Of a stretch of DNA of 64,000 nucleotides, positions 26,876 through 34,965 are shown piece by piece. A program made the translations under genes and the position numbers. The stretch covers positions 37,869 through 101,868 of the forward strand of contig NZ_RWIM01000061.1 in NCBI RefSeq assembly GCF_009764645.1, in the 5' to 3' direction. The DNA is from Pseudomonas sp. PB106. Lineage in GTDB: Bacteria; Pseudomonadota; Gammaproteobacteria; Pseudomonadales; Pseudomonadaceae. The notes under the pieces were generated by a model. It had not been told where the DNA came from. It was given only the letters and a program-made list of their open reading frames with translations, and made no database searches. Each line of letters begins with the position of its first letter. The first letter of the stretch is position 1.

Positions 26876-28104
26876 TATTTCGGCTGCTGCTTCGCGGCGG
26901 AGCCTTAGGCGCGAAGTTTTTGCTGGTGTTGGCGATCACCCATTACCTCGGTTATGAGGCGCTGGGTTTTTACGGCGTGGTGGTCGCGGCCTCGTTGATC
27001 GCCTCGAAGTTCTACAGCGTCGGTTTCAGTTCCGAGATCAATCGGCTGATCAGCGTCGGCGGCAGTTCGCGCCGGGTGGTCGACAAAGTCCTGCTGCTGT
27101 ATCTGGCAGTGGGATTGCTGTTGTCGGTGGTGACAGTGCTGATTTATTCACTGTTCCAGCAGGTTGAAGCGACGGCCATGCTGATCCTCTGCGTGACGTT
27201 GGTGTTGCTCACTGAGCACCTGTCGTTCGAGATCAACTCGTTTGTGTTTTCCGCGCAGAAAGCCACCGCCGGCGCGTTGCTGTTCTTCATCAAGACCGGT
27301 CTGTGGGCGGTGTTGGCGGTGGGCGGGATGATGCTCGGCTGGGTGTCGGGCATCGCCAGTGTGTTGTGGCTGTGGGTCGCCGCCAACGTGCTGGTGATCA
27401 TCGCCGGTTACCTGATCGTGGTGAACGTGCACAAGGGCCGCGAGAGCGGATCGCTGGCGACGGCGACGGTATGGAAGGCCGGGCTGCCGTTCTATCTCGG
27501 CACCGGTTTGATCGCGTTGAGTCAGTACGCCGAGCGCTTCCTGATCATCGATCTCGAACCCTACGCCAGCCTCGGTAAATACGTCTACGCGTGGTCGGCG
27601 GCGAACACTTTGCAGGCGTTGTCGTACGCGGTGGTGGCGGTGGTCGGGATTCCGCTGCTGGCCAAGCGTTTTCAGGCTGATCAGCAGGCGTTCACGGTCA
27701 AGCAACTGTTCGTCAACAAGTGGGTCATGCGCTCGCTGGTGGTGTCGGCGGCGGTGGCGGTGGCGATCTATGTGTTTTTCAACGTGGTGCTCGATTACGT
27801 CGCCACCAGCGTGCCGCGTCCGGACAACGGCATCCTCGGCGTGCTGATCTTTTCCTTTGCCTTGCGCGCGATTGGCGACATTGTCTGGGGCGGTTTGATT
27901 GCCTCGAAGAACAGTCGCGTCTCGCTCGCGAGCGCAGCGATTTGCCTGTTGGTTTCAGTGCCGGTGAGCTGGGTGCTGATCAAGCATTACTCGATCTACG
28001 GCGCGGCGTGGGGCAATGTGTTTGCGATCATCGTGCAGCTCGGTGTGATCGCCGTACTGACCCGCGTGACCGGTGCGAAGAAGGCTGCCGTGTCATGGGC
28101 CTGA
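26872..28104 (+). CDS. Oligosaccharide flippase (Wzx-like)
   Basis: This 410-residue protein is almost wholly membrane, with about 12 predicted helices and the N-terminal layout of the polysaccharide transporter (MOP) family (GGALGAKFLLVLAITHYLG). By family and context it flips the undecaprenyl-linked repeat unit to the periplasm. Its ATG overlaps the pyruvyltransferase stop (ATGA), and its own stop overlaps the next gene. Wzx proteins diverge strongly, so the call rests on topology and position. Confidence 0.8.
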   Translation: MIFRLLLRGGALGAKFLLVLAITHYLGYEALGFYGVVVAASLIASKFYSVGFSSEINRLISVGGSSRRVVDKVLLLYLAVGLLLSVVTVLIYSLFQQVEATAMLILCVTLVLLTEHLSFEINSFVFSAQKATAGALLFFIKTGLWAVLAVGGMMLGWVSGIASVLWLWVAANVLVIIAGYLIVVNVHKGRESGSLATATVWKAGLPFYLGTGLIALSQYAERFLIIDLEPYASLGKYVYAWSAANTLQALSYAVVAVVGIPLLAKRFQADQQAFTVKQLFVNKWVMRSLVVSAAVAVAIYVFFNVVLDYVATSVPRPDNGILGVLIFSFALRAIGDIVWGGLIASKNSRVSLASAAICLLVSVPVSWVLIKHYSIYGAAWGNVFAIIVQLGVIAVLTRVTGAKKAAVSWA

Positions 28105-29198
28105 AGCTGCCGTGCATCGAGTTTCGCGGCAAGCGACTCGATTCGTATGTGTCGTTCCTGATCCTCTTCACCGGGCTGTTTCTGTCGGTGGCCATGCCCC
28201 TGCTGATTCCCCGTGATCCCGGCCCGGATGCGATGACCTTGTGGTCGTCCTACGCCCGCGCCGACAACTGCAACTTCTGGAACCCGTTCTCGCCGGATCG
28301 CTCGTCCTACGAGTGTTCGGCGTTCCTGTTGCGGCCCACCGGGATCAACCTGACCAATGCCTGGGCCTACGGCATGTTCTGCAATTTCTTCCTCACGGCG
28401 ATCCCGGTGGTGGTGTTCCGGCGCATGCCGTTGGCGATCTTTGGCACGCTGTGTCTGTGGGGCATCGTGCGCTCGTTTTTCCTGGAGAACCTGACCAAGG
28501 AAATCATCGTCTCGGTGGCGGTGTTGAGCATTTTGCTCAGTTCGCTGACGCGCAAATATCGCGGCGGCTTTTTCCTCTCGGCGGTGATCTACGGCGTGCT
28601 GATCCGGCCTTACTGGATTCTGTTTTCGCTGTCGTGGATCGGCGTCTGCGTGATGAAAAAGTATGTGTCGCGCACGACCTTCTTCCTGATGCTGTTCCTG
28701 TTTTACCTGGCCGTGGCCATGGCGATCCAGGTTGCGCTGGGGTTTCCGGTGTCGTCGATTCGCGCCAGTAACAATGAACTGCGCACGGCGGGGGAGGAGG
28801 GTTCGAAGTCGTTGATCGTCTCGTGGCTCACCGGCAGCGATTTCGTTTCGCAGGCGCTGGACTCGATGATCATCTTCTTCCGCTTGTCGTTCCCGGTGGA
28901 GCTGATTCTGCTGTCGGGCCCGGGTCAGGTGATCTTCGTGGCGTTGATGATCATGACCGCGTTGCTGCTGTTCAAAGTCATCACCTCGACCGATTACAAA
29001 GGTGCGCCGATCCAGACCAAACCCAAGGAATTGATCGCGATCCCGCTGGCGTTTTTGCTGGTGCAAGGTTTGTTCGAACCGGACTTCGGCTCCTTCGCCC
29101 GACACTTTTCGATGGTGGTGCCGGTGTTGTTCGTCGGCCTCGGATTGATGCTGCGGGCGAACAAACCGGTGCAGGTTGAATCAAGAATTCTGAATTGA
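28095..29198 (+). CDS. Polymerase-like multispanning membrane protein (Wzy candidate)
   Basis: This 367-residue protein has about 9-11 hydrophobic segments and a large polar loop (~60-85, SSYARADNCNFWNPFSPDRS) near the first helices. Wzy polymerases are poorly conserved. I call it Wzy because it lies between flippase and acyltransferase, has the right size and topology, and the locus needs a polymerase. The ATG at 28095 overlaps the flippase stop by 10 bases; the longer open frame from 27720 lies inside the flippase gene and is a shadow. Confidence 0.6.
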   Translation: MGLKLPCIEFRGKRLDSYVSFLILFTGLFLSVAMPLLIPRDPGPDAMTLWSSYARADNCNFWNPFSPDRSSYECSAFLLRPTGINLTNAWAYGMFCNFFLTAIPVVVFRRMPLAIFGTLCLWGIVRSFFLENLTKEIIVSVAVLSILLSSLTRKYRGGFFLSAVIYGVLIRPYWILFSLSWIGVCVMKKYVSRTTFFLMLFLFYLAVAMAIQVALGFPVSSIRASNNELRTAGEEGSKSLIVSWLTGSDFVSQALDSMIIFFRLSFPVELILLSGPGQVIFVALMIMTALLLFKVITSTDYKGAPIQTKPKELIAIPLAFLLVQGLFEPDFGSFARHFSMVVPVLFVGLGLMLRANKPVQVESRILN

Positions 29199-29210
29199 GG
29201 CAGGTGCTTT

Positions 29211-30260
29211 ATGTCGAGCAAGAAAAAGTCCCTGGAGATTGAAACCCTGCGTGGCCTGGCGTGCCTGTTGCTGGTGCTCTATCACGTCATCGGGCCGTTG
29301 GGCGGCGGGTTGAAGATCGATATCGGCTCGCCGTTCCGGGTGATTGCCGATTCGATGGTGTACGTGCGCATGCCGTTGTTCACCTTTATTTCCGGGTATA
29401 TCTATTCGATCTACAAAATCCGTGGCAACGACTTTTCCGCGTTCTTCAGCGGCAAGGTGCGGCGCTTGATCGTGCCGCTGTTCTGCGTCGGCGTACCGTT
29501 CTCGGTGTTGCAAGCGGTGGCGCCGGGGGTGAACAAGGACGTCGGCGTGCTCGACGCATTGTTGTCGTTCTGGGTGCCGGTCAACCACTTCTGGTTCCTG
29601 CAGGCGGTGTTTATCATTTTCATGTTCGTTGGCTTGCTGGAGTGGCGCGGGATGCTGCGTTCGCCGACGCGCTTGTATGGCTTGTTCGCGTTTGCCGCCG
29701 TGTTGTTTCTGCTGCCGCCGTTCAAGTTCGATGCATTCGGGATTAACGGCGCGATTTACCTGCTGCCGTTTTTCGTCGCGGGGATGATTGGCCAGGAGAA
29801 CGTCGACGCGCTGAAACAACGCTTCAAGGTGATCGGGCCGTTGGTGTTTGTGCTGATTTCGCTGACGCTGTTGTATGTGGCGGCGATTGATCGGGAGCTG
29901 ATCGTTGATCGCCGGAGCCTCATCGGTTTGACCGTCGGTTGCGTTTCCTGCATCGCGTTGTTGTCGAGTGATGTGCGGTCGAAGGCGCTGACCTGGTTGG
30001 GCGGGTATTCCTATGCGATTTTCCTGTTTCATGTGCTGTTCGCGGCGACGTCGCGGTTTGTGCTGGGGCGGTTGGGCGTGAAGGATGAGAGCTTGCTGGT
30101 GCTCGGTGGTTTGAGTGCTGGCTTGCTTGGGCCGGTGGTGTTGTCGATGGTTTTCAGTCGGTTCAATTTCACATCTGTGTTGTTCCTTGGGGAGCGGGCG
30201 GCGAAGAAGAAGCCGGTGGTGCCTGTCATCCCGGTGGTGCAGACCCAATCATCCCTGTAA
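29211..30260 (+). CDS. Acyltransferase family 3 membrane protein
   Basis: This 349-residue inner-membrane protein has ~10 helices and the acyltransferase-3 hallmark near the start (EIETLRGLACLLLVLYHVIG, with the conserved Arg and His). Another family segment is NHFWFLQAVFII. Such enzymes add acetyl, succinyl or similar groups to sugars of surface polymers. It is probably the last gene of the operon that starts with the phosphatase; a family I repeat doublet follows. Confidence 0.85.
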   Translation: MSSKKKSLEIETLRGLACLLLVLYHVIGPLGGGLKIDIGSPFRVIADSMVYVRMPLFTFISGYIYSIYKIRGNDFSAFFSGKVRRLIVPLFCVGVPFSVLQAVAPGVNKDVGVLDALLSFWVPVNHFWFLQAVFIIFMFVGLLEWRGMLRSPTRLYGLFAFAAVLFLLPPFKFDAFGINGAIYLLPFFVAGMIGQENVDALKQRFKVIGPLVFVLISLTLLYVAAIDRELIVDRRSLIGLTVGCVSCIALLSSDVRSKALTWLGGYSYAIFLFHVLFAATSRFVLGRLGVKDESLLVLGGLSAGLLGPVVLSMVFSRFNFTSVLFLGERAAKKKPVVPVIPVVQTQSSL

Positions 30261-30272
30261 GTCACACCATCC

Positions 30273-30363
30273 CTGTGGGAGCTGGCTTGCCAGCGATGGC
30301 GTTTTGTCAGGCAATGCATCTGTGTCTGACCGGACCCCATCGCTGGCAAGCCAGCTCCCACAG
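30273..30363. repeat. Family I REP doublet (REPIN)
   Basis: Inverted copies of GTGGGAGCTGGCTTGCCAG around a ~45-base spacer. A decayed single family II-like piece follows at about 30405-30440 (TTGCTCGCGAAGG). Confidence 0.85.
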
Positions 30364-30466
30364 GTTTATCAGATGTGAATGAATTTAGCGGATGACCACA
30401 ATCCTTCTGGGAGTGACGATTCGACTTGCTCGCGAAGGGGCCATTTCAGACTGAAGGAAATTGTGC

Positions 30467-31597
30467 ATGTTGGCAGTAGATGACCCTCAACCCGTCGCAG
30501 CATCCGTGGTTCAGGTGGGCGATGCCCGTGAGCGTTTTGCGCAGTGGCGGGAAGGCAAGGCCGGCAAGGTTTTATCGGTCTCGGTGATCGGCGACAGCTA
30601 CAGCGCCGGGCAGGATTTCTATCTGAACAAACTGGTGCAGCGCGTGGCCGGGGAGGTCGGTTTTGCCGGGCCCGGTTATGTCGGTTTTAACCACGGCGCA
30701 GCGCTGGGCGGTACGCATTTCAAATACACCCGCAGCAGTGAAAAGTATTTCAGCGGTGGCTGGAAGGTCTCTGAGCTGGGTCAGGCGAGCCCGGACAGTC
30801 GCACGGTCACGGGCAAACCCGGCGCTTGGCTGCAAGTGGATGCCAACCCTACGCCGCGCATCGATACAGCGGTCACTCAGGCGAAACTGCTTTACCTCGG
30901 CAATGGCGAATCCAGCGAGATCCGCTATCGCTGGTCACCTTCAGAAGACTGGCAGCCCATGACCCTGTCAGGCGCAGGGGTTCAGGAAGTGCCATTGACT
31001 GGCCTCTCTGCAGCCAAAGACTGGTCGTTCAAACTGGAAGTGGTGAAGGGCGCGCCCACCTTGTTCGGCCTGTGGATGAGCAACGATCAGAACGGCATAC
31101 GCGTGTCGAAACTGGCGGCCTCCGGTGCGGCGTCGGCGGACTTCTATCACCAGGATCCGCAATGGCAGGTGCAGTGGAAAGCCGCGGTGGCGAAGATCCC
31201 GGCTGACGTTTACCTGATCATGCTCGGTGGCAACGATCAGGGCTTCGGGGTGAAACCTGCGCAGTACCTGCAGAATGTTCAGGGTCTGGTGGGCATGCTG
31301 CGCGAGATTCAACCGAAGGCGAGCATCAATCTGATCATGCGCCAGGACACCACGCGCTCCAGCGCTTACCCGATGTCGGCGTATGCGCAGGTGCTGGAGC
31401 CTTGGGCGCGGGAGCAGCATTTGGGTTATGCCAATCTGCAATGCGCGTTTGGCCCGGACGTGAAGCGCTACTCCGCCGCGATGATCGGCCCGGACAAGAT
31501 TCATCCGCTGCCGGCCACGGGCGGGAAGGTGATTGCTGATTACTTTTATGGCTGGATTACCGGCGCCAAAGACCGCTGCGACGCCCTCCCGAAGTAA
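30467..31597 (+). CDS. SGNH/GDSL hydrolase
   Basis: This 376-residue protein has the SGNH blocks: GDSYSAG with nucleophile Ser44, a conserved Gly in block II region, GGND, and DKIHP with the Asp/His pair at the C-terminal end. Family members remove or transfer acetyl groups on polysaccharides, and the position in the locus fits an esterase or O-acetyltransferase acting on the polymer. No signal peptide is visible at the chosen ATG (AAGGAA upstream), and an in-frame TGA lies 5 codons upstream. The protein is either cytosolic or N-terminally shortened. Confidence 0.75.
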   Translation: MLAVDDPQPVAASVVQVGDARERFAQWREGKAGKVLSVSVIGDSYSAGQDFYLNKLVQRVAGEVGFAGPGYVGFNHGAALGGTHFKYTRSSEKYFSGGWKVSELGQASPDSRTVTGKPGAWLQVDANPTPRIDTAVTQAKLLYLGNGESSEIRYRWSPSEDWQPMTLSGAGVQEVPLTGLSAAKDWSFKLEVVKGAPTLFGLWMSNDQNGIRVSKLAASGAASADFYHQDPQWQVQWKAAVAKIPADVYLIMLGGNDQGFGVKPAQYLQNVQGLVGMLREIQPKASINLIMRQDTTRSSAYPMSAYAQVLEPWAREQHLGYANLQCAFGPDVKRYSAAMIGPDKIHPLPATGGKVIADYFYGWITGAKDRCDALPK

Positions 31598-31616
31598 CGC
31601 GCAAACCCCGGCGCGA

Positions 31617-31728
31617 TGATCGTTCCCACGCTCCGCGTGGGAATGCATCCTGTGACGCTCTGCGTCACTCAGCGAAGGGCCGCGGAGCGTCCCGGGCGGC
31701 ATTCCCACGCGGAGCGTGGGAACGATCA
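31617..31728. repeat. Family IV palindromic repeat doublet
   Basis: Two GATCGTTCCCACGC-type palindromes flank a short GC-rich inner repeat (GACGCTCTGCGTC). The last bases of the right copy form, on the minus strand, the TGA stop of the next gene. Confidence 0.85.
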
Positions 31729-32136
31729 GTTTTGCGTGAAGGCGTCGACTTGCTCGAGCAATTCCGCAATCTTCTGCGGCATCAACCGCGTATCGCAGCG
31801 CGTCTCAACGTTGATGATGATCGCCGGGTCGTTGCAGCAAATCCGCACGCGAAAGCGCCAATCGCTGAAGATCACTTTCAGCCCGTCACGGTCATCCATT
31901 TCCAGCGCCTGCTCGCCGTACAGCTTTTTCAAATGGGCGAGCAGGGGATAGGGATCGCGCATCGGTCGGCGGATGTCACCTGACGCGGGGAACACGCCAA
32001 TCCGCTCCACCAGCAGAATCGTGCCCAGCCAGGTTTCGTTGGCGCTGGGCAACGGCTGATGGCGGGACAACCAGCTCATCACCCCGAGGTTACCCACCTC
32101 GCGTTCAATCTCTACGGAATGTTGTGCAATGTTCAT
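31726..32136 (-). CDS. Orphan phosphomannomutase C-terminal-domain protein
   Basis: This 136-residue protein aligns by eye only with the last domain of phosphomannomutase/phosphoglucomutase. Its DGLKVIFSDWRFRVRICCNDPAIIINVETR stretch (about residues 83-112) parallels the DGL..F.DWRFNLR.SNTEP..RLNVE motif that binds the sugar phosphate. In place of the canonical SNTEP it reads CNDPA. The catalytic serine, metal and sugar-binding loops of domains I-III are absent. The ATG at 32136 with GAGG upstream gives MNIAQHSVE. It lies 29 bp after galU on the same strand. A regulatory or sugar-phosphate-binding role is inference. Confidence 0.65.
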   Translation of the reverse strand: MNIAQHSVEIEREVGNLGVMSWLSRHQPLPSANETWLGTILLVERIGVFPASGDIRRPMRDPYPLLAHLKKLYGEQALEMDDRDGLKVIFSDWRFRVRICCNDPAIIINVETRCDTRLMPQKIAELLEQVDAFTQN

Positions 32137-32165
32137 GGTCGCCTCGTCGGGTGGGGGGAGCCGTC

Positions 32166-32999
32166 TCAGCGGCCCTTGAGATAGACGTTTTCGTAGCAGA
32201 AATTGGTCGCCTGCAAGTAGCCCTCGGCGTCGCCGCAGTCGAAGCGCAGACCTTTGAATTTGTAGGCCAGCACGCAACCGTTCTGCGCCTGTTTCATCAG
32301 CGCATCGGTGATCTGGATTTCGCCGCCCTTACCCGGTTCGGTGTCGGCGATCAGGTCGAAAATGTCCGGCGTAAGGATGTAGCGACCGATGATCGCCAGG
32401 TTCGACGGTGCGTCTTGCGGCGCCGGTTTTTCCACCATGTTGTTAACCCGGTAGATGCCGTCGGAGATCAGCTCGCCGGCAATCACCCCGTACTTGTGCG
32501 TCTGGTCGGCCGGGACTTCCTGAATGGCGACGATCGAGCAGCGGAATTTCTTGTACAGCTGGATCATCTGCGTGAGTACGCCGTCACCTTCCAGGTTCAG
32601 GCACAAGTCATCGGCCAGCACCACGGCGAACGGCTCGTCGCCGATCAGTGGGCGACCGCTGAGGATCGCGTGGCCCAGGCCCTTCATTTCCACCTGACGG
32701 GTGTAGGAGAAGGTGCAGGTGTCGATCAGCTCGCGAGTACCGGCGAGGAATTTCTCTTTCTCGGTGCCGCGAATCTGGTGTTCGAGTTCGTAGCTGATGT
32801 CGAAATGGTCTTCCAGCGCACGCTTGCCGCGACCGGTGACGATGGCCATGTGTTGCAGACCGGCGTCCCGCGCTTCTTCAACGGCGTATTCGATCAACGG
32901 CTTGTTGACGATTGGCAGCATCTCTTTCGGCATGGCTTTAGTGGCCGGCAAGAAACGCGTGCCATAGCCGGCAGCGGGGAACAAACATTTACGAATCAT
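32166..32999 (-). CDS. galU: UTP-glucose-1-phosphate uridylyltransferase
   Basis: GalU makes UDP-glucose from UTP and glucose 1-phosphate, a precursor for the polymer and other glycans. It has 278 residues. The nucleotidyltransferase motif FPAAGYGTRFLPATKAMPKEM is at the N terminus, followed by VEMKGLGHAI, the metal-binding ADD in VVLADDLC, and VVEKP-type NNMVEKP. The start at 32999 gives MIRKCLFPA with AGGAT upstream; the in-frame ATG at 33020 is possible. It is divergent from galE, which uses its product. Confidence 0.95.
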   Translation of the reverse strand: MIRKCLFPAAGYGTRFLPATKAMPKEMLPIVNKPLIEYAVEEARDAGLQHMAIVTGRGKRALEDHFDISYELEHQIRGTEKEKFLAGTRELIDTCTFSYTRQVEMKGLGHAILSGRPLIGDEPFAVVLADDLCLNLEGDGVLTQMIQLYKKFRCSIVAIQEVPADQTHKYGVIAGELISDGIYRVNNMVEKPAPQDAPSNLAIIGRYILTPDIFDLIADTEPGKGGEIQITDALMKQAQNGCVLAYKFKGLRFDCGDAEGYLQATNFCYENVYLKGR

Positions 33000-33174
33000 A
33001 AAAGTATCCTGGACAGTCATGGAACACAGTCAACGACAGCGCGGCACTTAGAGCACCACGCAAGTTTCAAATAATATTGAACGAGTGATTTAATACATGA
33101 GTCAGGTTATACATGGCAATGCGCGGCGGGCTTAAAGCGTGACAATGTTATGAGATGTCGGTAAGTGCGTAGTT

Positions 33175-33190
33175 AGTTATTTTTAGTCGG
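33175..33190 (+). promoter_or_regulatory. Recurrent 16-bp motif, copy B
   Basis: AGTTATTTTTAGTCGG in the AT-rich 391-bp gap between galU and galE, 216 bp upstream of galE. It differs at one position from copy A2. The rest of the gap (33000-33390) holds no supportable gene. Confidence 0.45.
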
Positions 33191-33390
33191 TATCCGTTGA
33201 TAGTGGTTAGTGCACAGGCAGTGCTAATAAGTACCCGGTAATACAGTTTGACCTGGAAAAATATTTATTGCCAGTCGTTGAACTAATTTTGCTTGAGGTT
33301 GTTGTCGCCTTATTTGTGTGGATTACGACACATATCCAATGCAAGAGGCTTGACACACCACAGGGCACTTATCCACTGACGGACCGCGCT

Positions 33391-34407
33391 ATGAAAATTC
33401 TGGTAACGGGTGGCACCGGTTATATCGGCTCGCACACCACACTTGCGCTGCTTGAAGCAGGCTATGAAGTTGTCGTGCTGGATAATCTCTGCAACAGCAG
33501 CGAAGCGGCACTGCACGCCATTGAAGGCATCTGCGGGAAGAGTGCCTGGATGATCCGCGGGGATGTCTGTGACCGGGCATTGCTCGACCGGATTTTCCGC
33601 GAGCACAACATCGACGCCGTGCTGCATTTTGCTGGTCTCAAGGCTGTGGGCGAGAGCGTGCGCAAGCCGCTTGAGTACTACGAAACCAACGTCAGTGGCA
33701 GCATTAATCTGTGCCAGGCGATGGCAGCGGCGGGGGTGTTTCGTCTGGTCTTCAGCTCATCGGCCACGGTGTATGGCGAGCCGGAGCAGATGCCGATCCG
33801 CGAGGATTTTCCTACCGGCACGCCGACCAATCCCTACGGCCAGTCGAAATTGATCGTTGAAAATGTCCTGCGCGATCTGGCTCAGGCCGAGCCGCGCTGG
33901 AGCATCGCGCTGCTGCGCTACTTCAACCCGATCGGCGCGCACCACAGCGGCCACCTGGGCGAAGACCCCAACGGCATCCCCAACAATCTGGTGCCTTACA
34001 TCAGTCAGGTCGCGGTTGGCAGCCTGCCGGAGCTGTCGATCTTCGGCAACGATTACCCGACCATCGACGGCACCGGCGTGCGCGATTACATCCACGTCGT
34101 CGATCTGGCGGATGGGCACTTGAAGGCCTTGCAGTCGATCTCGGGGCGTACCGGCATTCATACCTGGAACCTCGGCACCGGCGATGGCTACAGCGTCCTG
34201 CAAGTGCTCCACGCCTTCGAACAGGCCTGCGGGCAAGCAGTGCCGTACCGGATGATGCCGCGCCGTTCTGGCGATATTGCCGAGAGTTGGGCCGATGCGT
34301 CCAAGGCGGCGACAGAGTTGGGCTGGAAAGCCACGCGCAACTTGCAGGACATGGTCACCGATACCTGGCGCTGGCAATCGAATCATCCCAAAGGCTACTT
34401 GGGATGA
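33391..34407 (+). CDS. galE: UDP-glucose 4-epimerase
   Basis: GalE interconverts UDP-glucose and UDP-galactose. It has 338 residues, the usual size. The NAD-binding motif is GGTGYIGSHT, the catalytic Ser/Thr is in SSSATVYGEP and the YxxxK pair in YGQSK. C-terminal DYIHVVDLADGH and WNLGTGDGYSVL are typical. The start is the ATG at 33391; the frame is open back to 33268 but this adds a hydrophobic stretch foreign to GalE. A perfect 10-bp hairpin covers the stop codon. Confidence 0.95.
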   Translation: MKILVTGGTGYIGSHTTLALLEAGYEVVVLDNLCNSSEAALHAIEGICGKSAWMIRGDVCDRALLDRIFREHNIDAVLHFAGLKAVGESVRKPLEYYETNVSGSINLCQAMAAAGVFRLVFSSSATVYGEPEQMPIREDFPTGTPTNPYGQSKLIVENVLRDLAQAEPRWSIALLRYFNPIGAHHSGHLGEDPNGIPNNLVPYISQVAVGSLPELSIFGNDYPTIDGTGVRDYIHVVDLADGHLKALQSISGRTGIHTWNLGTGDGYSVLQVLHAFEQACGQAVPYRMMPRRSGDIAESWADASKAATELGWKATRNLQDMVTDTWRWQSNHPKGYLG

Positions 34408-34408
34408 T
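34382..34408. other. Hairpin overlapping the galE stop codon
   Basis: ATCATCCCAA / TTGGGATGAT form a perfect 10-bp stem with a 7-base loop. The TGA stop lies in the right arm. No T-run follows, so it is not a standard terminator; mRNA 3'-end protection is possible. Confidence 0.55.
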
Positions 34409-34423
34409 GGCCATTTAGTCCAA

Positions 34424-34439
34424 TGTTATTTTCAGTCAG
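34424..34439 (+). promoter_or_regulatory. Recurrent 16-bp motif, copy C
   Basis: TGTTATTTTCAGTCAG, 215 bp upstream of the YjbE-like gene; distance and sequence resemble copies A1 and B. Confidence 0.4.
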
Positions 34440-34638
34440 GTTGTTAGATAACGTCGGGAAATTACACTGGCAATGCCTTTTGCAAGTCCGTAGATATAAA
34501 CCTGCCGTTCGACTTTTATCAGTTGGGTAAGACTGTGAAAGAACGACGGATCATGTTCGCGTTTTTTGCGGACTTGAACGCTACCCACTCTGACTTAGAC
34601 CGGTTTTTTAACAGGTCGAATGTTAGAAAGGAGTTGTT

Positions 34639-34875
34639 ATGAAAAAAGTGATGGCAGTTGCCCTGTTGACGATGTTGAGCAACTGGGCTGCCGCAGCTGA
34701 AGCACCGCTGACGGCGGTAACCAATGTAGGTGGCAATGTAGCGGCTTCTCAAGCGCCTGCAGCCAGTACTGCAATGGTTGCCAGTGCAGTAGCGGCGTCC
34801 AACAGTGGTGGCAGTGCCAATGGCGGTACTACCGGTACCACAGGTACCACCGGTACAACCGGCACGCATAACTAA
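34639..34875 (+). CDS. YjbE/GfcA-like small secreted Thr/Gly-rich protein
   Basis: This 78-residue protein has a clear signal peptide (MKKVMAVALLTMLSNWAAAA) and a low-complexity mature part rich in Ala, Ser, Gly and Thr. It ends in GTTGTTGTTGTTGTHN-like repeats. Length, composition and position at the head of the yjbFGH-type genes match YjbE of enterobacteria. AAGGAG lies 8 bases before the ATG. Its role in polymer secretion is unknown. A terminator-like hairpin after it suggests it is made in excess over the downstream genes. Confidence 0.75.
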   Translation: MKKVMAVALLTMLSNWAAAAEAPLTAVTNVGGNVAASQAPAASTAMVASAVAASNSGGSANGGTTGTTGTTGTTGTHN

Positions 34876-34902
34876 CAGGAACATTTGTTAGTGCAGTACA
34901 AG

Positions 34903-34935
34903 GTCGCCCGACGCAAGTTGGGTGACTTTCTTTTT
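34903..34935 (+). terminator. Terminator-like hairpin between yjbE-like gene and wza-like gene
   Basis: GTCGCCCGAC / GTTGGGTGAC form a 10-pair stem (two wobbles) with a GCAA tetraloop, followed by TTTCTTTTT. It may reduce transcription into the downstream export genes. Confidence 0.75.
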
Positions 34936-34965
34936 GGATTCGCCCTTGAATAGCGTAGTGCCATT

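Noticed and set aside
27720..28094. 125 extra codons in frame before the Wzy-like protein
   Set aside because: They lie wholly inside the flippase gene in another frame; the ATG at 28095 fits the usual overlap of operon genes.
34468..34484. Possible sigma-54 promoter (TGGCAATGCCTTTTGCA) upstream of the yjbE-like gene
   Set aside because: Spacing between GG and GC is 11, one base too long; not reported without transcript data.
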